NCBI GenBank assembly: GCA_030841035.1
Contig: JAVEDI010000070.1
Location: forward strand, 1 to 63,663
Reading direction: 5' to 3'
Length of the DNA: 63,663 nt
From: Actinomycetota bacterium
Lineage (GTDB): Bacteria > Actinomycetota > Actinomycetes > JACCUZ01
Positions 34,707 through 45,916 of this stretch are shown in pieces (the stretch's first letter is position 1; every line of letters begins with the position of its first letter). Made by a program: the position numbers and the translations under genes. Under the pieces are notes generated by a model. That model was not told the origin of the DNA and did not search any database. It was given only the letters and a program-made list of their open reading frames with translations.

Positions 34707-36947
34707 ATGAGCGCGTCCGTGCCGCAGCCCGACGTCGCGCCGGTGGAGCGCGAACCGGCCAGCGGCCTCCTGCACCTGCGCGCCTCGGGCGTGAGCCTGG
34801 TCCTCGATCTGCGGGACGACGGCCTGCCTCGGGTCGCGCACTGGGGGGCCGACCTCGGGGACCTCGACGCCGCCGCGCTGGAGAGCCTCGCGCTGGCCGT
34901 CGTCCCGCCCGCCACGTCCAACACCCTCGACGACCTCGGTCAGCTCTCGGTGCTCCCCGAGCACGCACGCGGCTGGTTCGGTGCACCGGGCCTGTCCGGG
35001 CACCGCGCGGGCGCGGACTGGTCGCCACTGTTCCGGGCCACCTCGGGCGAGCGGAGCACCGCAGGCGGGACGCAGCGACTTGTCGTGGAGGCGGTCGCCG
35101 ACGCCGCCCGACTGGGCCTCACGCTCGAGGTCGAGCTCACCGCCTCGGGGCTGGTGCGGATGCGCGGCACGGTCCGCAACGAGCACGACCGGCTCCCGTA
35201 CACGGTCGATGCGTTGATGCTGGCCCTGCCGGTGCCCTCAGAGGCCAACGAGCTGCTCGACCTCTCCGGGGGGCACATCCGCGAACGTACGCCGCAGCGT
35301 CAGCCGTTCGCGGTGGGCGCCCGGGTCCGCGACAACCGCCGGGGTCGCACCGGGACCGACGCCACGCTGGTGGTGGTGGCGGGCGCGCAGGGCTTCGGGT
35401 TCCGGCACGGCGAGGTGTGGGGGCTGCACGTCGGCTGGAGCGGCAACCACCGCACCTACGCCGAGCGACTCAACTCCGGCGAGGCGGTGCTCGGCGGTGG
35501 TGAGCTGCTGCTGCCCGGCGAAGTCGTCCTGGCACCGGGGGAGAGCTACGCCGGACCATGGCTGTTCGCGTCGTACGCCGAGGGCCTCGACCAGCTCTCG
35601 CACCGGTTCCACGAGTGGTTGCGCGCTCGTGCTGCGCACCCGACGAGGAGCAAGCCGCGGCCGGTGGTCCTGAACACGTGGGAAGCCGTGTACATGAAGC
35701 ACGACCACGAGCGGTTGTACGCCCTGGCGGATGCCGCGGCGGAGGTCGGGGCCGAGCGCTACGTGCTGGACGACGGCTGGTTCCGCCACCGTCGCGACGA
35801 CCACGCGGGGCTCGGCGACTGGTTCGTCGACGACGCGGTCTACCCGCAGGGGCTGCACCCGCTCATCCGGCACGTCCGCGACCTCGGCCTGGAGTTCGGG
35901 CTGTGGGTCGAGCCCGAGATGGTCAACCCCGACTCCGACCTGGCCCGGGCCCATCCCGAGTGGATCATGGCTACCGGTGGGCGGCAGCCGATGCTCTCGC
36001 GCCACCAGCAGGTGCTGGACCTGGGCAACCAGGCGGCCTACGACTACATCCTCGAGCGGCTGGACTCGCTACTGAGTGACCACCCGATCGACTACCTGAA
36101 GTGGGACCACAACCGCGATCTGCAGGACGCCGGGCACCAGCCCGGCGGTGAGGCCGGGGTGCACGCGCAGACGAGGGCCGTCTACCGGCTGATGGACGAG
36201 TTGAAGCGGCGCCACCCGGGCCTGGAGATCGAGTCCTGCTCCTCCGGTGGCGGGCGGGTCGACCTGGGCGTGCTCGAGCACGCGGACCGGGTCTGGGCCA
36301 GCGACTCCAACGACGCGCTGGAACGGCAGCGGATCCAGCGGTGGACCGGCCTGCTGCTGCCTCCCGAGATGGTCGGGAGCCACATCGGCCCGCCGCACTC
36401 GCACACCACCGGCCGCACCCACGACCTGTCCTTCCGGGCCGGCACTGCCCTGTTCGGGCACATGGGCATCGAGTGGGACATCAGCTCGACGACCGCCGAG
36501 GAGCGGGCCGAGCTGCGACGTTGGATCGCGTTGCACAAGAGGTTCCGCGACCTGCTGCACCGCGGGACGGTCGTGCGGGCCGACCATCCCGATCCCGACG
36601 TGTCACTGCACGGGGTCGTCGACCGCGACGGCCGCGAGGGCGTCTTCGCGGTCGTCTCCACCGGGCAACGCGCCTGGACCCGGCCCGGCCGCGTGCGGCT
36701 GCCCGGCCTGCTCCCCGGCACGCCCTATCGCGTCTCGCTGCTGCCGCCGGCCGACACGGCACCGACCAACGACACGTCTGCGCCACCGTGGCTCGCCGCC
36801 GTACCGCTCGTACTGGCGGGCAGCGTGCTGGGCAACGTCGGTCTCGAGCTGCCCGGCCTCTACCCGGAGCAGCTGCTGCTGCTGCACGTGGCGGCGCTGG
36901 AGACCGACGGGCCTCCCGTGAGCGGTGGCCATAGACGCCGCTCGTGA
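34707..36947 (+). CDS. Alpha-galactosidase (GH36)
   Basis: A 746-residue cytoplasmic glycosidase that removes alpha-galactose from raffinose, melibiose or stachyose. An N-terminal beta-supersandwich (about 1-300) precedes the barrel. The nucleophile is in YLKWDHNRD (Asp467) and the acid/base in WASDSND (Asp533); NTWEAVYMKHDH and CSSGGGRVD are typical GH36 blocks. There is no signal peptide, so substrates must be imported, presumably by the adjacent transporter. TACGGT exactly 7 nt before the ATG and the lack of a Shine-Dalgarno site suggest a leaderless transcript separate from the transporter. Confidence 0.92.
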   Translation: MSASVPQPDVAPVEREPASGLLHLRASGVSLVLDLRDDGLPRVAHWGADLGDLDAAALESLALAVVPPATSNTLDDLGQLSVLPEHARGWFGAPGLSGHRAGADWSPLFRATSGERSTAGGTQRLVVEAVADAARLGLTLEVELTASGLVRMRGTVRNEHDRLPYTVDALMLALPVPSEANELLDLSGGHIRERTPQRQPFAVGARVRDNRRGRTGTDATLVVVAGAQGFGFRHGEVWGLHVGWSGNHRTYAERLNSGEAVLGGGELLLPGEVVLAPGESYAGPWLFASYAEGLDQLSHRFHEWLRARAAHPTRSKPRPVVLNTWEAVYMKHDHERLYALADAAAEVGAERYVLDDGWFRHRRDDHAGLGDWFVDDAVYPQGLHPLIRHVRDLGLEFGLWVEPEMVNPDSDLARAHPEWIMATGGRQPMLSRHQQVLDLGNQAAYDYILERLDSLLSDHPIDYLKWDHNRDLQDAGHQPGGEAGVHAQTRAVYRLMDELKRRHPGLEIESCSSGGGRVDLGVLEHADRVWASDSNDALERQRIQRWTGLLLPPEMVGSHIGPPHSHTTGRTHDLSFRAGTALFGHMGIEWDISSTTAEERAELRRWIALHKRFRDLLHRGTVVRADHPDPDVSLHGVVDRDGREGVFAVVSTGQRAWTRPGRVRLPGLLPGTPYRVSLLPPADTAPTNDTSAPPWLAAVPLVLAGSVLGNVGLELPGLYPEQLLLLHVAALETDGPPVSGGHRRRS

Positions 36948-36973
36948 CATGGGCCTAGTGTCGCGTCACCGCT

Positions 36974-36989
36974 CCGGACAGCCGTCCGG
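36974..36989 (+). terminator. Weak hairpin after the GH36 gene
   Basis: CCGGAC-AGCC-GTCCGG forms a 6-bp stem with a 4-nt loop 26 bp after the GH36 stop codon. Short but perfectly paired; it could end the GH36 transcript. Confidence 0.35.
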
Positions 36990-37042
36990 GACCCTCCACT
37001 CGGATCGTCCGGCACGTTCCTGCCGGTGAAGGGAGCGCCGTC

Positions 37043-38131
<1,089 letters not shown>

Positions 38132-38157
38132 GGCACGGCTCGCCTGACGACCTGCCT

Positions 38158-38191
38158 GGGGCGGCCGCTCTCGTCCTGAGGCGGCCGCCCC
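38158..38191 (+). terminator. Hairpin terminator after msmK
   Basis: GGGGCGGCCGC (38158-38168) and GCGGCCGCCCC (38181-38191) form an 11-bp perfect stem with a 12-nt loop, 27 bp after the msmK stop. It ends just before CACAGT, the putative -10 of the next gene. Confidence 0.7.
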
Positions 38192-38207
38192 TGGCACAGT
38201 GGTGCGC

Positions 38208-39503
38208 ATGAGTCTGCAGATCCTGGCGGCCCCGGGCGACCCGGCGCTGCTCGACCTGCCCTGGCAGGCTCCGCTGGAGGACTGGCCGACCGATCAGCTG
38301 GTCGCCCTGCCGCGCGGCATCTCGCGCCACGTGGTGCGGTTCGTGCGACTCGAAGGGTCGGTCTACGCCGTCAAGGAGGTCAACGAGGCGCTGGCCCGGC
38401 GGGAGTACGGCCTGCTGCGCCAGCTCGAACGCCGTGACCTGCCCTGCGTCGAGGCCGTCGGCGTCGTGGTGGGCCGCGTCGACCGTGGCGGTCAACCGCT
38501 CGACCCTGCGCTGGTGACGCGCCACCTGCAGTTCTCGCTGCCCTACCGCGCGCTGTTCTCGACCACGCTGCGCCCGGACACGGCCGACCGGCTCGTCGAC
38601 GCCCTGTCCGTGCTGCTCGTGCGGCTGCACAACGCGGGCTTCTACTGGGGCGACTGCTCCCTCTCGAACACGCTGTTCCGCCGCGACGCCGGCTCGTTCG
38701 CCGCCTACCTCGTCGACGCCGAGACCGGCGAGCTGCACCCCGCCCTGTCCGACGGGCAGCGCAACCACGACCTGGACCTGGCCCGCACCAACATCGCCGG
38801 TGAGCTGCTCGACCTGGAGGCCGGCGGCCTGCTGCACCCGTCGACGGAGCCGGTGTCCGTCGCCGACCAGGTGGTCCAGCGCTACAACGGGCTCTGGGAC
38901 GAGCTCACGCACGCCGATGTGTTCGACTCGCACGAGCGGTACCGCGTGCAGCAGCGGGTCCGGCGGCTCAACGAGCTCGGCTTCGACGTGGCCGAGCTGG
39001 CGTTCACCGCCGGGGAGGACGGGCGCCGGGTCGAGCTGCACCCCAAGGTGGTCGACGCCGGCCACCACAGCAGGCGGCTGCTGCGGGTGACGGGCCTCGA
39101 CGTCCAGGAGAACCAGGCGCGCCGGCTGCTCAACGACCTGGACCACTTCCGGGCCGAGATCTGCGCCGACCAACCGGGTGAGCCGCAGGACAACGACGAG
39201 GAGATCATCGCGCACCGGTGGTTGACCGAGGTGTTCAACCCGGTCGTCTCGGCGGTGCCACGCGAGCTGCGTGGCAAGCTCGAGGCGGCCGAGATCTTCC
39301 ACGAGGTCCTGGAGCACCGCTGGTTCCTCGCCGAGCGGCTCGGCCGCGACGTGGGCCTGCTGCCGGCGGCCCGCTCCTACGTCGAGGACGTGCTGACCCA
39401 CAAGCCGGACGAGAAGGCCGTTCTCGGCTCGCGCATCGGCAGCCCCACCGTCGCGCACGAACCCTTCTCCGAGGTGACCTACGCCGACGAGCCCGCGGGC
39501 TAG
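38208..39503 (+). CDS. DUF4032 protein with lipopolysaccharide-kinase-like domain
   Basis: A 431-residue conserved actinobacterial protein. Residues about 30-215 look like a WaaP/LPS-kinase fold: a lysine in YAVKEVNE, then [18 protein letters not shown] (catalytic-loop-like) and [10 protein letters not shown] (DFG-like). The C-terminal half is the DUF4032 region. It could be a small-molecule or protein kinase, but activity is unproven. CACAGT 7 nt before the ATG and no Shine-Dalgarno site suggest leaderless expression. It converges with rlmB, overlapping its stop codon by 4 bp. Confidence 0.85.
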   Translation: MSLQILAAPGDPALLDLPWQAPLEDWPTDQLVALPRGISRHVVRFVRLEGSVYAVKEVNEALARREYGLLRQLERRDLPCVEAVGVVVGRVDRGGQPLDPALVTRHLQFSLPYRALFSTTLRPDTADRLVDALSVLLVRLHNAGFYWGDCSLSNTLFRRDAGSFAAYLVDAETGELHPALSDGQRNHDLDLARTNIAGELLDLEAGGLLHPSTEPVSVADQVVQRYNGLWDELTHADVFDSHERYRVQQRVRRLNELGFDVAELAFTAGEDGRRVELHPKVVDAGHHSRRLLRVTGLDVQENQARRLLNDLDHFRAEICADQPGEPQDNDEEIIAHRWLTEVFNPVVSAVPRELRGKLEAAEIFHEVLEHRWFLAERLGRDVGLLPAARSYVEDVLTHKPDEKAVLGSRIGSPTVAHEPFSEVTYADEPAG

Positions 39504-40486
39504 CCCGTCGCGCCGGCCCGGCGGGCTCGGGCCACCTCGTAGAGGGCGATGCCGGCCGCGACGCCGGCGTTCAGCGACTCGGTCGCCGCCGCGATCGGGA
39601 TGCGGGCGACCACGTCGCACGTCTCGCGCACCAGCCGGGACAAGCCCTTGCCCTCGGACCCGACGACGAGCACCAGCGGCCCGGTGGAGACCTCGAGGTC
39701 GGCCACCTCCACGTCGCCGCCGCCGTCGAGACCGACCACGAAGAACCCGGCGTCACGGTAGGACTCGAGGGCGCGGGTCAGGTTGGTCGCTCGGGCGACC
39801 GGCACCCGCGCCGCCGCGCCGGCGGACACCTTCCAGGCGGTCGCGGTGACACCGGCAGCCCGCCGCGCGGGCACGACCACCCCGTGACCGGCGAACGCCG
39901 CGGTGGATCGCAGCACGGCACCGAGGTTGCGCGGGTCGGTGACGCCGTCGAGCGCGACGACGAGCGGCGCGGCGGTGCCGGGCAGCGTCAGGAAGTCGTC
40001 CGGGTGCGCGTATTCGTAGGGCGGCACCTGGAGCATGAGCCCCTGGTGCGGGGAACCTCCGGCCAACCGGTCCAGCTCGCCGCGCGGCGCCTCGAGCACC
40101 GGGATCCGCGCCAGTCCGGCCAGCTTGAGGCTCTCGCGCACGCGGTCGTCGCTGTCGATGCGCTCGGCGACGTACAGCGCAGCGGCCGGTACGCCGGCCC
40201 GCAGCGCCTCGACCACGGGGTTGCGCCCCGCGACGACCTCGGGCGCGTCCGCCTCCCCGCGGGAGCGGGAGGAAGCCGAGCGGTTCGACGGCCGGGTGGT
40301 GGCCGCCGCCCGCTTCGCGACGGCCCGCGCGCGCCTCGCAGCCGGGTGCGCGGTGCGCTCGGTCGCCTTCGGCGTCGGCCCCTTGCCCTTCAACGCCTTA
40401 CGACGCTGGCCGCCCGAGCCGACGGACATGCCCTTCTTCGACCCGACGTTGCGCTTCGCGCCGCGTCGCGCGCTGTTGCCGGGCAT
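39500..40486 (-). CDS. rlmB: 23S rRNA 2'-O-methyltransferase RlmB (SpoU family)
   Basis: A 328-residue SPOUT methyltransferase that methylates a guanosine ribose in 23S rRNA. The three SpoU motifs are visible: [30 protein letters not shown] and [23 protein letters not shown] basic, disordered extension of about 80 residues (rich in Lys, Arg, Ala) precedes the L30e-like RNA-binding domain; it is longer than in E. coli. Its ATG overlaps the cysS stop by 1 bp, giving the cysS-rlmB coupling seen in mycobacteria and relatives. Confidence 0.95.
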   Translation of the reverse strand: MPGNSARRGAKRNVGSKKGMSVGSGGQRRKALKGKGPTPKATERTAHPAARRARAVAKRAAATTRPSNRSASSRSRGEADAPEVVAGRNPVVEALRAGVPAAALYVAERIDSDDRVRESLKLAGLARIPVLEAPRGELDRLAGGSPHQGLMLQVPPYEYAHPDDFLTLPGTAAPLVVALDGVTDPRNLGAVLRSTAAFAGHGVVVPARRAAGVTATAWKVSAGAAARVPVARATNLTRALESYRDAGFFVVGLDGGGDVEVADLEVSTGPLVLVVGSEGKGLSRLVRETCDVVARIPIAAATESLNAGVAAGIALYEVARARRAGATG

Positions 40487-41928
40487 CAGGACACCTCGTC
40501 GTCGGTCGTCGGCTGCGCAGGGTCCGCCAGGGTCCAGCGTGGTCCCTCGGGGGTGTCCTCGATGGCGACCCCCGCTGCCGTGAGCCGGTCACGGATGCGG
40601 TCGGCCGCGGCGTAGTCCTTGCGTGAGCGCGCCTGCGCCCGCTCGTCGAGGGCCACCGACACCAGCTGGCCGAGGACGGCGTGCAGGTCCGAGGACGACT
40701 CCGCCGCCTCCGACCACGGTGCCGACAGCGGGTCGAGGCCGAGCACGTCGAGCATGGCGCGCACCGACGCGAGGTTGCCGCGCAGCGCGTCGGAGGGACC
40801 ATCGACGACCAGCTTGTTGCCCTCGCGGATCACGCCCTGCAGCGTTGCGAGTGCAGCCGGCACGGACAGGTCGTCGTCCATCGCCTCGGCGAACTCGGCG
40901 CACAACATGGCGCCGGGCGCCGGCGTCACGAGCTCGGTGGCACGCCGTACGTAACCTTCGATACGGCGGAACGCCGCAGCCGCCTCCTCGAGCGCCTCGA
41001 AGGAGAACTCGACGTGCGAGCGGTAGTGGGCCGCGACGAGGTAGTAGCGCAGCTCGACCGGCCGCACCCGCTTGACGACCTCGCTCACCAGCAACGAGTT
41101 GCCCAGCGACTTGCTCATCTTCTCCCCGGACGTGGTCACCCAGGCGTTGTGCATCCACAACCGGGCGAAGCGCTGGCCGGCCGCCTTGGACTGGGCCAAC
41201 TCGTTCTCGTGGTGGGGGAACCGCAGGTCGATGCCTCCGCCGTGGATGTCGAACTCCGCGCCGAGGTACTTGCCGGCCATCGCCGAGCACTCGAGGTGCC
41301 AGCCGGGGCGGCCCCGGCCCCACGGCGAGGCCCACGAGGCCGTCACCGGCTCGTCGGGCTTGTGTCCCTTCCACAGGGCGAAGTCGCGCGGGTCGCGCTT
41401 GCCGCGGGGGTCGGCGTCGGCTGCCGGCTCCATCTCCTCGATGCGCATCCCGGAGAGCTCGCCGTAGGTGGGCCACGAGCCGACGTCGAAGTAGACGTCG
41501 CCGGAGCCGTCCTCGGCCGGGTAGGCGTGGCCGTTCTCCACCAGCGTGGCCATCAGCTCGACCATCTCGGGGATGTGGCCGGTCGCCCGCGGCTCGTACG
41601 TCGGCGCCACGCAGCCCAGGACGTCATAGGCGCGGTTGAGCAACCGCTCGTTGCCGTAGGCGAGCGCCCACCAGGGCCGGCCGGCCTCGGCCGACTTGGC
41701 CAGGATCTTGTCGTCGATGTCGGTCACGTTCGCGACGATGGTGACCTCGTAGCCCGAGCGCTCGAGCCAGCGGCGCAGGACGTCGAAGACCACCTCCTTG
41801 CGGATGTGGCCGACGTGCGGCTCGGACTGCACGGTGAGACCGCAGTGGTAGATGCCGACCCGGCCCTCGTGCAGCGGCTCGAAGTCGCGCACCGACCGGG
41901 TCGCGGTGTCGTACAGGCGCAGGCTCAC
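40486..41928 (-). CDS. cysS: Cysteinyl-tRNA synthetase
   Basis: A 480-residue class I aminoacyl-tRNA synthetase. It has the zinc Cys in YHCGLTVQ (Cys29), the HIGH equivalent HVGH (38-41), the Cys/His zinc ligands in WHLECSAM and HHENE, and KMSKS. The C-terminal part holds the DALR helical domain and the small CysS-C domain ending near [10 protein letters not shown], a module that also occurs at the end of the S51-family protein at 55.6-56.9 kb. The ATG at 41928 begins MSLRLYDT, the usual start. It lies in the conserved ispD-ispF-cysS-rlmB order. Confidence 0.97.
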   Translation of the reverse strand: MSLRLYDTATRSVRDFEPLHEGRVGIYHCGLTVQSEPHVGHIRKEVVFDVLRRWLERSGYEVTIVANVTDIDDKILAKSAEAGRPWWALAYGNERLLNRAYDVLGCVAPTYEPRATGHIPEMVELMATLVENGHAYPAEDGSGDVYFDVGSWPTYGELSGMRIEEMEPAADADPRGKRDPRDFALWKGHKPDEPVTASWASPWGRGRPGWHLECSAMAGKYLGAEFDIHGGGIDLRFPHHENELAQSKAAGQRFARLWMHNAWVTTSGEKMSKSLGNSLLVSEVVKRVRPVELRYYLVAAHYRSHVEFSFEALEEAAAAFRRIEGYVRRATELVTPAPGAMLCAEFAEAMDDDLSVPAALATLQGVIREGNKLVVDGPSDALRGNLASVRAMLDVLGLDPLSAPWSEAAESSSDLHAVLGQLVSVALDERAQARSRKDYAAADRIRDRLTAAGVAIEDTPEGPRWTLADPAQPTTDDEVS

Positions 41929-41946
41929 CGGTCAAGGGTACGGGTG

Positions 41947-42435
41947 TCAGCGCTCCCGCCGGACCACCAGCGCGGTCGCGACCGCGGCCACGCCCTCGCC
42001 CCGCCCGGTCAGGCCGAGCCCGTCGGTGGTCGTCGCCGACACCGACACCGGCGCCCCGGCAGCGTCCGAGAGCACCGCCTCCGCCTCCACCCGGCGATCA
42101 CCGAGCCGGGGCCGGTTCCCGATCACCTGCACCGCGACGTTGCCGATCACGAACCCTGCCTCGCGCAACCGGCGCGCCGTCTCCGAGAGCAGCGTGGCGC
42201 CCGCGGCGCCGGCCCATTCCGGCTCGGCGGTGCCGAAGTTCGCGCCCAGGTCGCCCAGCCCGGCCGCGGCGAGCAGCGCGTCGCACACGGCGTGTGCGAC
42301 GACGTCGCCGTCGGAGTGCCCGGTGCAGCCGGCGGTCTCGTCGGGGAAGTGCAGCCCGGCGAGGTGCATCGCACGACCGGCCTCGAGCCGGTGCACGTCG
42401 ACCCCCACGCCGACCCGCGGCAGCGCGAACGTCAT
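41947..42435 (-). CDS. ispF: 2-C-methyl-D-erythritol 2,4-cyclodiphosphate synthase
   Basis: A 162-residue homotrimeric zinc enzyme of the MEP isoprenoid pathway. The metal ligands are in GVGVDVHRL (Asp13, His15), and [24 protein letters not shown] is the signature block; the C-terminal [17 protein letters not shown] closes the active site. The length is normal. The ATG at 42435 lies 4 bp after the ispD stop, so the two successive-pathway enzymes are co-translated. Confidence 0.97.
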   Translation of the reverse strand: MTFALPRVGVGVDVHRLEAGRAMHLAGLHFPDETAGCTGHSDGDVVAHAVCDALLAAAGLGDLGANFGTAEPEWAGAAGATLLSETARRLREAGFVIGNVAVQVIGNRPRLGDRRVEAEAVLSDAAGAPVSVSATTTDGLGLTGRGEGVAAVATALVVRRER

Positions 42436-42439
42436 GGCC

Positions 42440-43141
42440 TCAGCGTCCACTGCCGGGTCTCCGCCGGCTCCAGACGACCTCCGCCAGCAGCAGGTCCAGC
42501 GGCCGGGTGACCTTGAAGGCCTCGTCCGCACCCGCCACCACGACGACCGGGTGCCCGGCCCGTTCGACGAGGCCGGCGTCGTCGGTGGCGTCGAGCGCGT
42601 CCGGGAAGAGGTGAGCCTCCTCCAGCACGGCGCGGCGGAACCCTTGGGGTGTCTGCACGGCACGCAGCGCGCTGCGGTCGAGGGTCTCGACCACGACCTC
42701 ACCCTCCACCCGCTTGACCGTGTCGGTGACGGGCAGTCCCGGCACGACCGCGTCGGCACCGGCGCAGACGGCCGCGGCCACCGCGTCGACCAGCTCGACC
42801 GGCGCCAGCGGCCGGGCCGCGTCGTGCACCAGCACGATGCCCACCTCGTCGGGCAGCGCGGCGAGGGCGGCGCGCACCGACTCCCGACGGGTCGCGCCGC
42901 CGGCCACGACGCGCAGCGGTGCCCCCGCGTGGTGGTCGGCGAGGAGCGCCCGGACCTCGCCGGCCTGCTCGGGCGGGGCCGCCACGACGACGAGCGACAC
43001 GTGCCGCGCGGCGGCCAGGTTGCGCACGGCGTGGACCAGCATCGGTACGCCGCCGAGCAGCCGCAGCGCCTTGGGCGCACCTGGCCCGAGCCGCTCGCCG
43101 CGGCCCGCGGCCGGGACGATGCCCGCGACGATGTCGCTCAC
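42440..43141 (-). CDS. ispD: 2-C-methyl-D-erythritol 4-phosphate cytidylyltransferase
   Basis: A 233-residue nucleotidyltransferase that activates MEP with CTP. The N-terminal glycine-rich motif is [11 protein letters not shown], with PKAL following; [10 protein letters not shown] carries the substrate-binding Asp/Arg, and VQTPQGFRR is conserved. The length is normal. It is the upstream partner of ispF, and lies 7 bp after the PIN-TRAM gene, in the gene order known from other actinobacteria. Confidence 0.97.
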   Translation of the reverse strand: MSDIVAGIVPAAGRGERLGPGAPKALRLLGGVPMLVHAVRNLAAARHVSLVVVAAPPEQAGEVRALLADHHAGAPLRVVAGGATRRESVRAALAALPDEVGIVLVHDAARPLAPVELVDAVAAAVCAGADAVVPGLPVTDTVKRVEGEVVVETLDRSALRAVQTPQGFRRAVLEEAHLFPDALDATDDAGLVERAGHPVVVVAGADEAFKVTRPLDLLLAEVVWSRRRPGSGR

Positions 43142-43148
43142 CGGTGGC

Positions 43149-44240
43149 TCACGAGCCGCCGCGGGTCCGACCGAAGACCATCCGGCCGTTGGCCGTCGTC
43201 AGCACGCTGGTGACCACCACGGGGACCTCGCGACCGACGGCGTCGCGGGACCGCTCGACCACCACCATGGTCCCGTCGTCGAGGTAGCCCACCGCCTGAC
43301 CCGGCTCCTTGCCCGGCTTGGTCAGCAGCACCGCCACCTCGTCGCCGGCCAGGACCGGCGGCCGCAGCGCCTGGGCCAGGGCGTGCAGGTTCATGACCCG
43401 GACCCCGGCCAGCGCCGCGGCGCGAGCCAGATTGGTGTCGAGGGTCAGCAGGGCGGCCCCGCGGTCGAGGCAGAGGCGCACCAGCTTGGCGTCGACCTCG
43501 ACCACCGCGGGCACGTCGTCGTCGAGCACCTCCAGCTCGACGCCCTCCTCACGACGCAACGCGTCCAGCAGGTCCAGCCCGCGTCGCCCGCGGTGCCTGC
43601 GGGTGTCGTCGCCGGCGTCGGCGAGGCCCTGCAGCTCGGCCAGCACCGGCGTGGGGACGAGCATCTTCCCGTGCAGGAAGCCGGAGCGGACCACGTCGAG
43701 CACGCGCCCGTCGATCGCCACCGACGTGTCGACGATGCGCGGCAGCGCCACCGGGGCGACCCGGCGCTCGGCCAGGCCGACGCGGGCGCCGAACATGCCG
43801 AGGACCGCCTCGCGCTTGCTGGTGCCGAGCCGGAAGCCGAGCAGCCCGAGAGTCACCACCATGAAGGCGAACACCGGGATGGTCAGGATCGGGCGGTTGA
43901 TCAGGAAGATCGGCCAGGTGACGCCACCGGCGACCAGCACCCCGATGACGGCGCCGACCCCTCCCGCGACGATCTGCTCGGCGGAGGTGGCCCGCAGGCT
44001 GGTCTCCGCGCGGCGTACGGCGGTGACGGTGCCGCGCCCGAGAACACCCCCGAGCACGTAGCCCAGCGCGCAGCCGAGCACGATGCCCAGGCCCAGCACG
44101 CTGAACGCGCCGAGAACCGGCCGATCGTTGCGGTCGAAGTGTTCGGCGACGTAGTAGCCGAGTCCGGCGAAGAAGACGACGACGCACAGCCGGAGCGTCT
44201 CGACGACCAGGTTGGGGACGCGGGACAACCGGGGCGCCAC
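43149..44240 (-). CDS. PIN/TRAM-domain membrane protein (YacL-like)
   Basis: A 363-residue protein with four predicted N-terminal transmembrane helices, a PIN nuclease domain (IVDTSVAIDGR, later acidic residues in LLTLDTNLARAA) and a C-terminal TRAM RNA-binding domain. It is the actinobacterial counterpart of Bacillus YacL, which has the same neighbours. An RNA-processing role at the membrane is likely but unproven. The GTG at 44240 is selected because GGGGAGG lies just upstream; longer starts have no conserved sequence. It is the first gene of a run to rlmB. Confidence 0.92.
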   Translation of the reverse strand: MAPRLSRVPNLVVETLRLCVVVFFAGLGYYVAEHFDRNDRPVLGAFSVLGLGIVLGCALGYVLGGVLGRGTVTAVRRAETSLRATSAEQIVAGGVGAVIGVLVAGGVTWPIFLINRPILTIPVFAFMVVTLGLLGFRLGTSKREAVLGMFGARVGLAERRVAPVALPRIVDTSVAIDGRVLDVVRSGFLHGKMLVPTPVLAELQGLADAGDDTRRHRGRRGLDLLDALRREEGVELEVLDDDVPAVVEVDAKLVRLCLDRGAALLTLDTNLARAAALAGVRVMNLHALAQALRPPVLAGDEVAVLLTKPGKEPGQAVGYLDDGTMVVVERSRDAVGREVPVVVTSVLTTANGRMVFGRTRGGS

Positions 44241-44366
44241 CGCTACCTCCCCTCGCTCAGCCGGACAGATCCCGACAAACATCTGCGCCGCCGACCCTAG
44301 TGGGGGTCGGCGGCGCAGCTGGTCCACGGGGTCGGACAGGCCGCGTGCGGCCGTGTCCGGCGGCGT

Positions 44367-44849
44367 TCAGGAGGCGAGGACCTCGTCGAGGATCGTCTCG
44401 GCCTTGTCTTCGTTGGTGTGCTCGGCGAGGGCCAGCTCGCTGACCAGGATCTGGCGGGCCTTGGCCAGCATCCGCTTCTCACCGGCGGACAGGCCGCGGT
44501 CCTTGTCGCGGCGCCACAGGTCACGCACGACCTCGGCCACCTTGATCACGTCGCCGGAGGCGAGCTTCTCGAGGTTGGCCTTGTAACGGCGTGACCAGTT
44601 GGTCGGCTCCTCGGTGTGCGGCGCGCGGAGCACCTCGAACACTCGGTCGAGGCCCTCCTGGCCGACCACGTCGCGGACGCCCACGAGGTCGCAGTTCTCG
44701 GCCGGCACCCGAACGGTCAGATCTCCTTGGGCTACCTTCAGGACGAGGTAGAGCTTGTCCTCGCCTCTGACGGTGCGTGTCTCGATGGACTCGATGAGGG
44801 CGGCCCCATGATGGGGGTAGACGACCGTCTCGCCGACCTTGAACGTCAT
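44367..44849 (-). CDS. carD: RNA polymerase-binding transcription factor CarD
   Basis: A 160-residue global regulator that binds the RNA polymerase beta subunit and stabilises open promoter complexes, especially at rRNA promoters. The N-terminal RID domain begins [15 protein letters not shown]; the DNA-contacting tryptophan lies in [15 protein letters not shown], and the C-terminal helical domain ends in ILDEVLAS. The ATG at 44849 has AAGGGG upstream. It is monocistronic, with its own promoter region. Confidence 0.97.
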   Translation of the reverse strand: MTFKVGETVVYPHHGAALIESIETRTVRGEDKLYLVLKVAQGDLTVRVPAENCDLVGVRDVVGQEGLDRVFEVLRAPHTEEPTNWSRRYKANLEKLASGDVIKVAEVVRDLWRRDKDRGLSAGEKRMLAKARQILVSELALAEHTNEDKAETILDEVLAS

Positions 44850-44875
44850 ATAGTCAGACCCCTTTCGCGGCTTCC

Positions 44876-44900
44876 AGAATAACACGGCGAGTGACGTCAC
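44876..44900 (-). promoter_or_regulatory. carD promoter element with palindrome GTGACGTCAC
   Basis: On the minus strand TATTCT (44881-44876) is a good -10, about 27 bp upstream of the carD ATG. A perfect 10-bp palindrome GTGACGTCAC (44891-44900) lies 9 bp further upstream, where a regulator could touch RNA polymerase. No convincing -35 is seen, which suits a CarD-dependent or activator-dependent promoter. Confidence 0.5.
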
Positions 44901-45019
44901 GGATGACGACTGCGCGGCCGTTTGCGCAGGTCAGGGCCTTGACATACAGCGGTTCCTCATGCTTCGCCCGATGTCACGGTCCGCGTCGGACCCGTCCCCG
45001 ACCGGTGATACTGACCGTC

Positions 45020-45844
45020 GTGTCCCGCGTCTTCGCCCTGGTCAGGGCTGCGCATGCCGCCCCGACGGCGGCCGTCACGGCGTTGGCGACGGCCATCGCC
45101 GCGGCGGCCGGTCGCGGCGCGACGGGCTGCCTGCTCGTGGCCCTCACGGTGCTGTCCGGGCAGCTCTCGATCGGTTGGTGCAACGACGTGGTCGACCTGT
45201 CCCGCGACCGGGCCGCCGGTCGTCGCGACAAGCCGCTGGTGAGCGGCGAGCTGACTGCGCGAACGGTCGCCGTCGGCGCCGCCGTCGCCGCCACCTGCTG
45301 CGTTCCGCTGTCCTTGGCCAACGGGTGGCGGGCCGGCGTGAGCCACCTGGTGGTCGTGGGAGGGGGCTGGGCCTACGACCTGGGCGCCAAGCGCACCCCG
45401 CTGTCCTGGCTGCCCTACGCCGTGAGCTTCGCGATGCTCACCGCCTTCCTCTCCTTCGGCCAGCCGGGGCACCCGGCCCCGCACGGTTGGCTGCTCGCCG
45501 CGGGCGGCCTGCTGGGTGTCGGGGCGCACATGCTCAACGTGGTGCCCGACATCGACGCGGACCGCGCCGCCGGAGTCCTGGGGCTGCCCCAGCGCATCGG
45601 CGCACCGGCGTCGCGTACGACGGGTGCGGTCCTGCTGGGCGCGGCCGCCGCCCTGGTGGTGCTCGGTCCCCCGGGTGCACCCCCGGCCTGGGCCGCTGCC
45701 GGGCTCGGTGTCGCGGTGCTGCTCGCGCTGCTGGCGGCCGTGACCGGCCGCCGGGCCGGCTCGCGCGTGCCGTTCCTGCTGGCGCTCGCCACGGCAGCGG
45801 TGACGGTGGCCCTGCTCGTCGCCCGGGGCGGCGACCTCGGCTGA
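45020..45844 (+). CDS. UbiA-family prenyltransferase
   Basis: A 274-residue membrane enzyme with about eight to nine helices. The two Asp-rich motifs for prenyl diphosphate and Mg2+ are NDVVDLSRDRAAGRRDKPL and DIDADRAAG. The acceptor is unknown: menaquinone/quinone ring, or a decaprenyl-phosphate-type reaction. The start is uncertain. The GTG at 45020 has GATACT exactly 7 nt upstream and no Shine-Dalgarno site, fitting a leaderless transcript; GTG 45005 is an alternative. It diverges from carD. Confidence 0.86.
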   Translation: MSRVFALVRAAHAAPTAAVTALATAIAAAAGRGATGCLLVALTVLSGQLSIGWCNDVVDLSRDRAAGRRDKPLVSGELTARTVAVGAAVAATCCVPLSLANGWRAGVSHLVVVGGGWAYDLGAKRTPLSWLPYAVSFAMLTAFLSFGQPGHPAPHGWLLAAGGLLGVGAHMLNVVPDIDADRAAGVLGLPQRIGAPASRTTGAVLLGAAAALVVLGPPGAPPAWAAAGLGVAVLLALLAAVTGRRAGSRVPFLLALATAAVTVALLVARGGDLG

Positions 45845-45916
45845 TCGGCCGGTCGCCCGCTGACTAGTCTGGGCGCGTCATCCGCACGCCCCCGCCGTAC
45901 CGCGAGAGAGGCAGCC

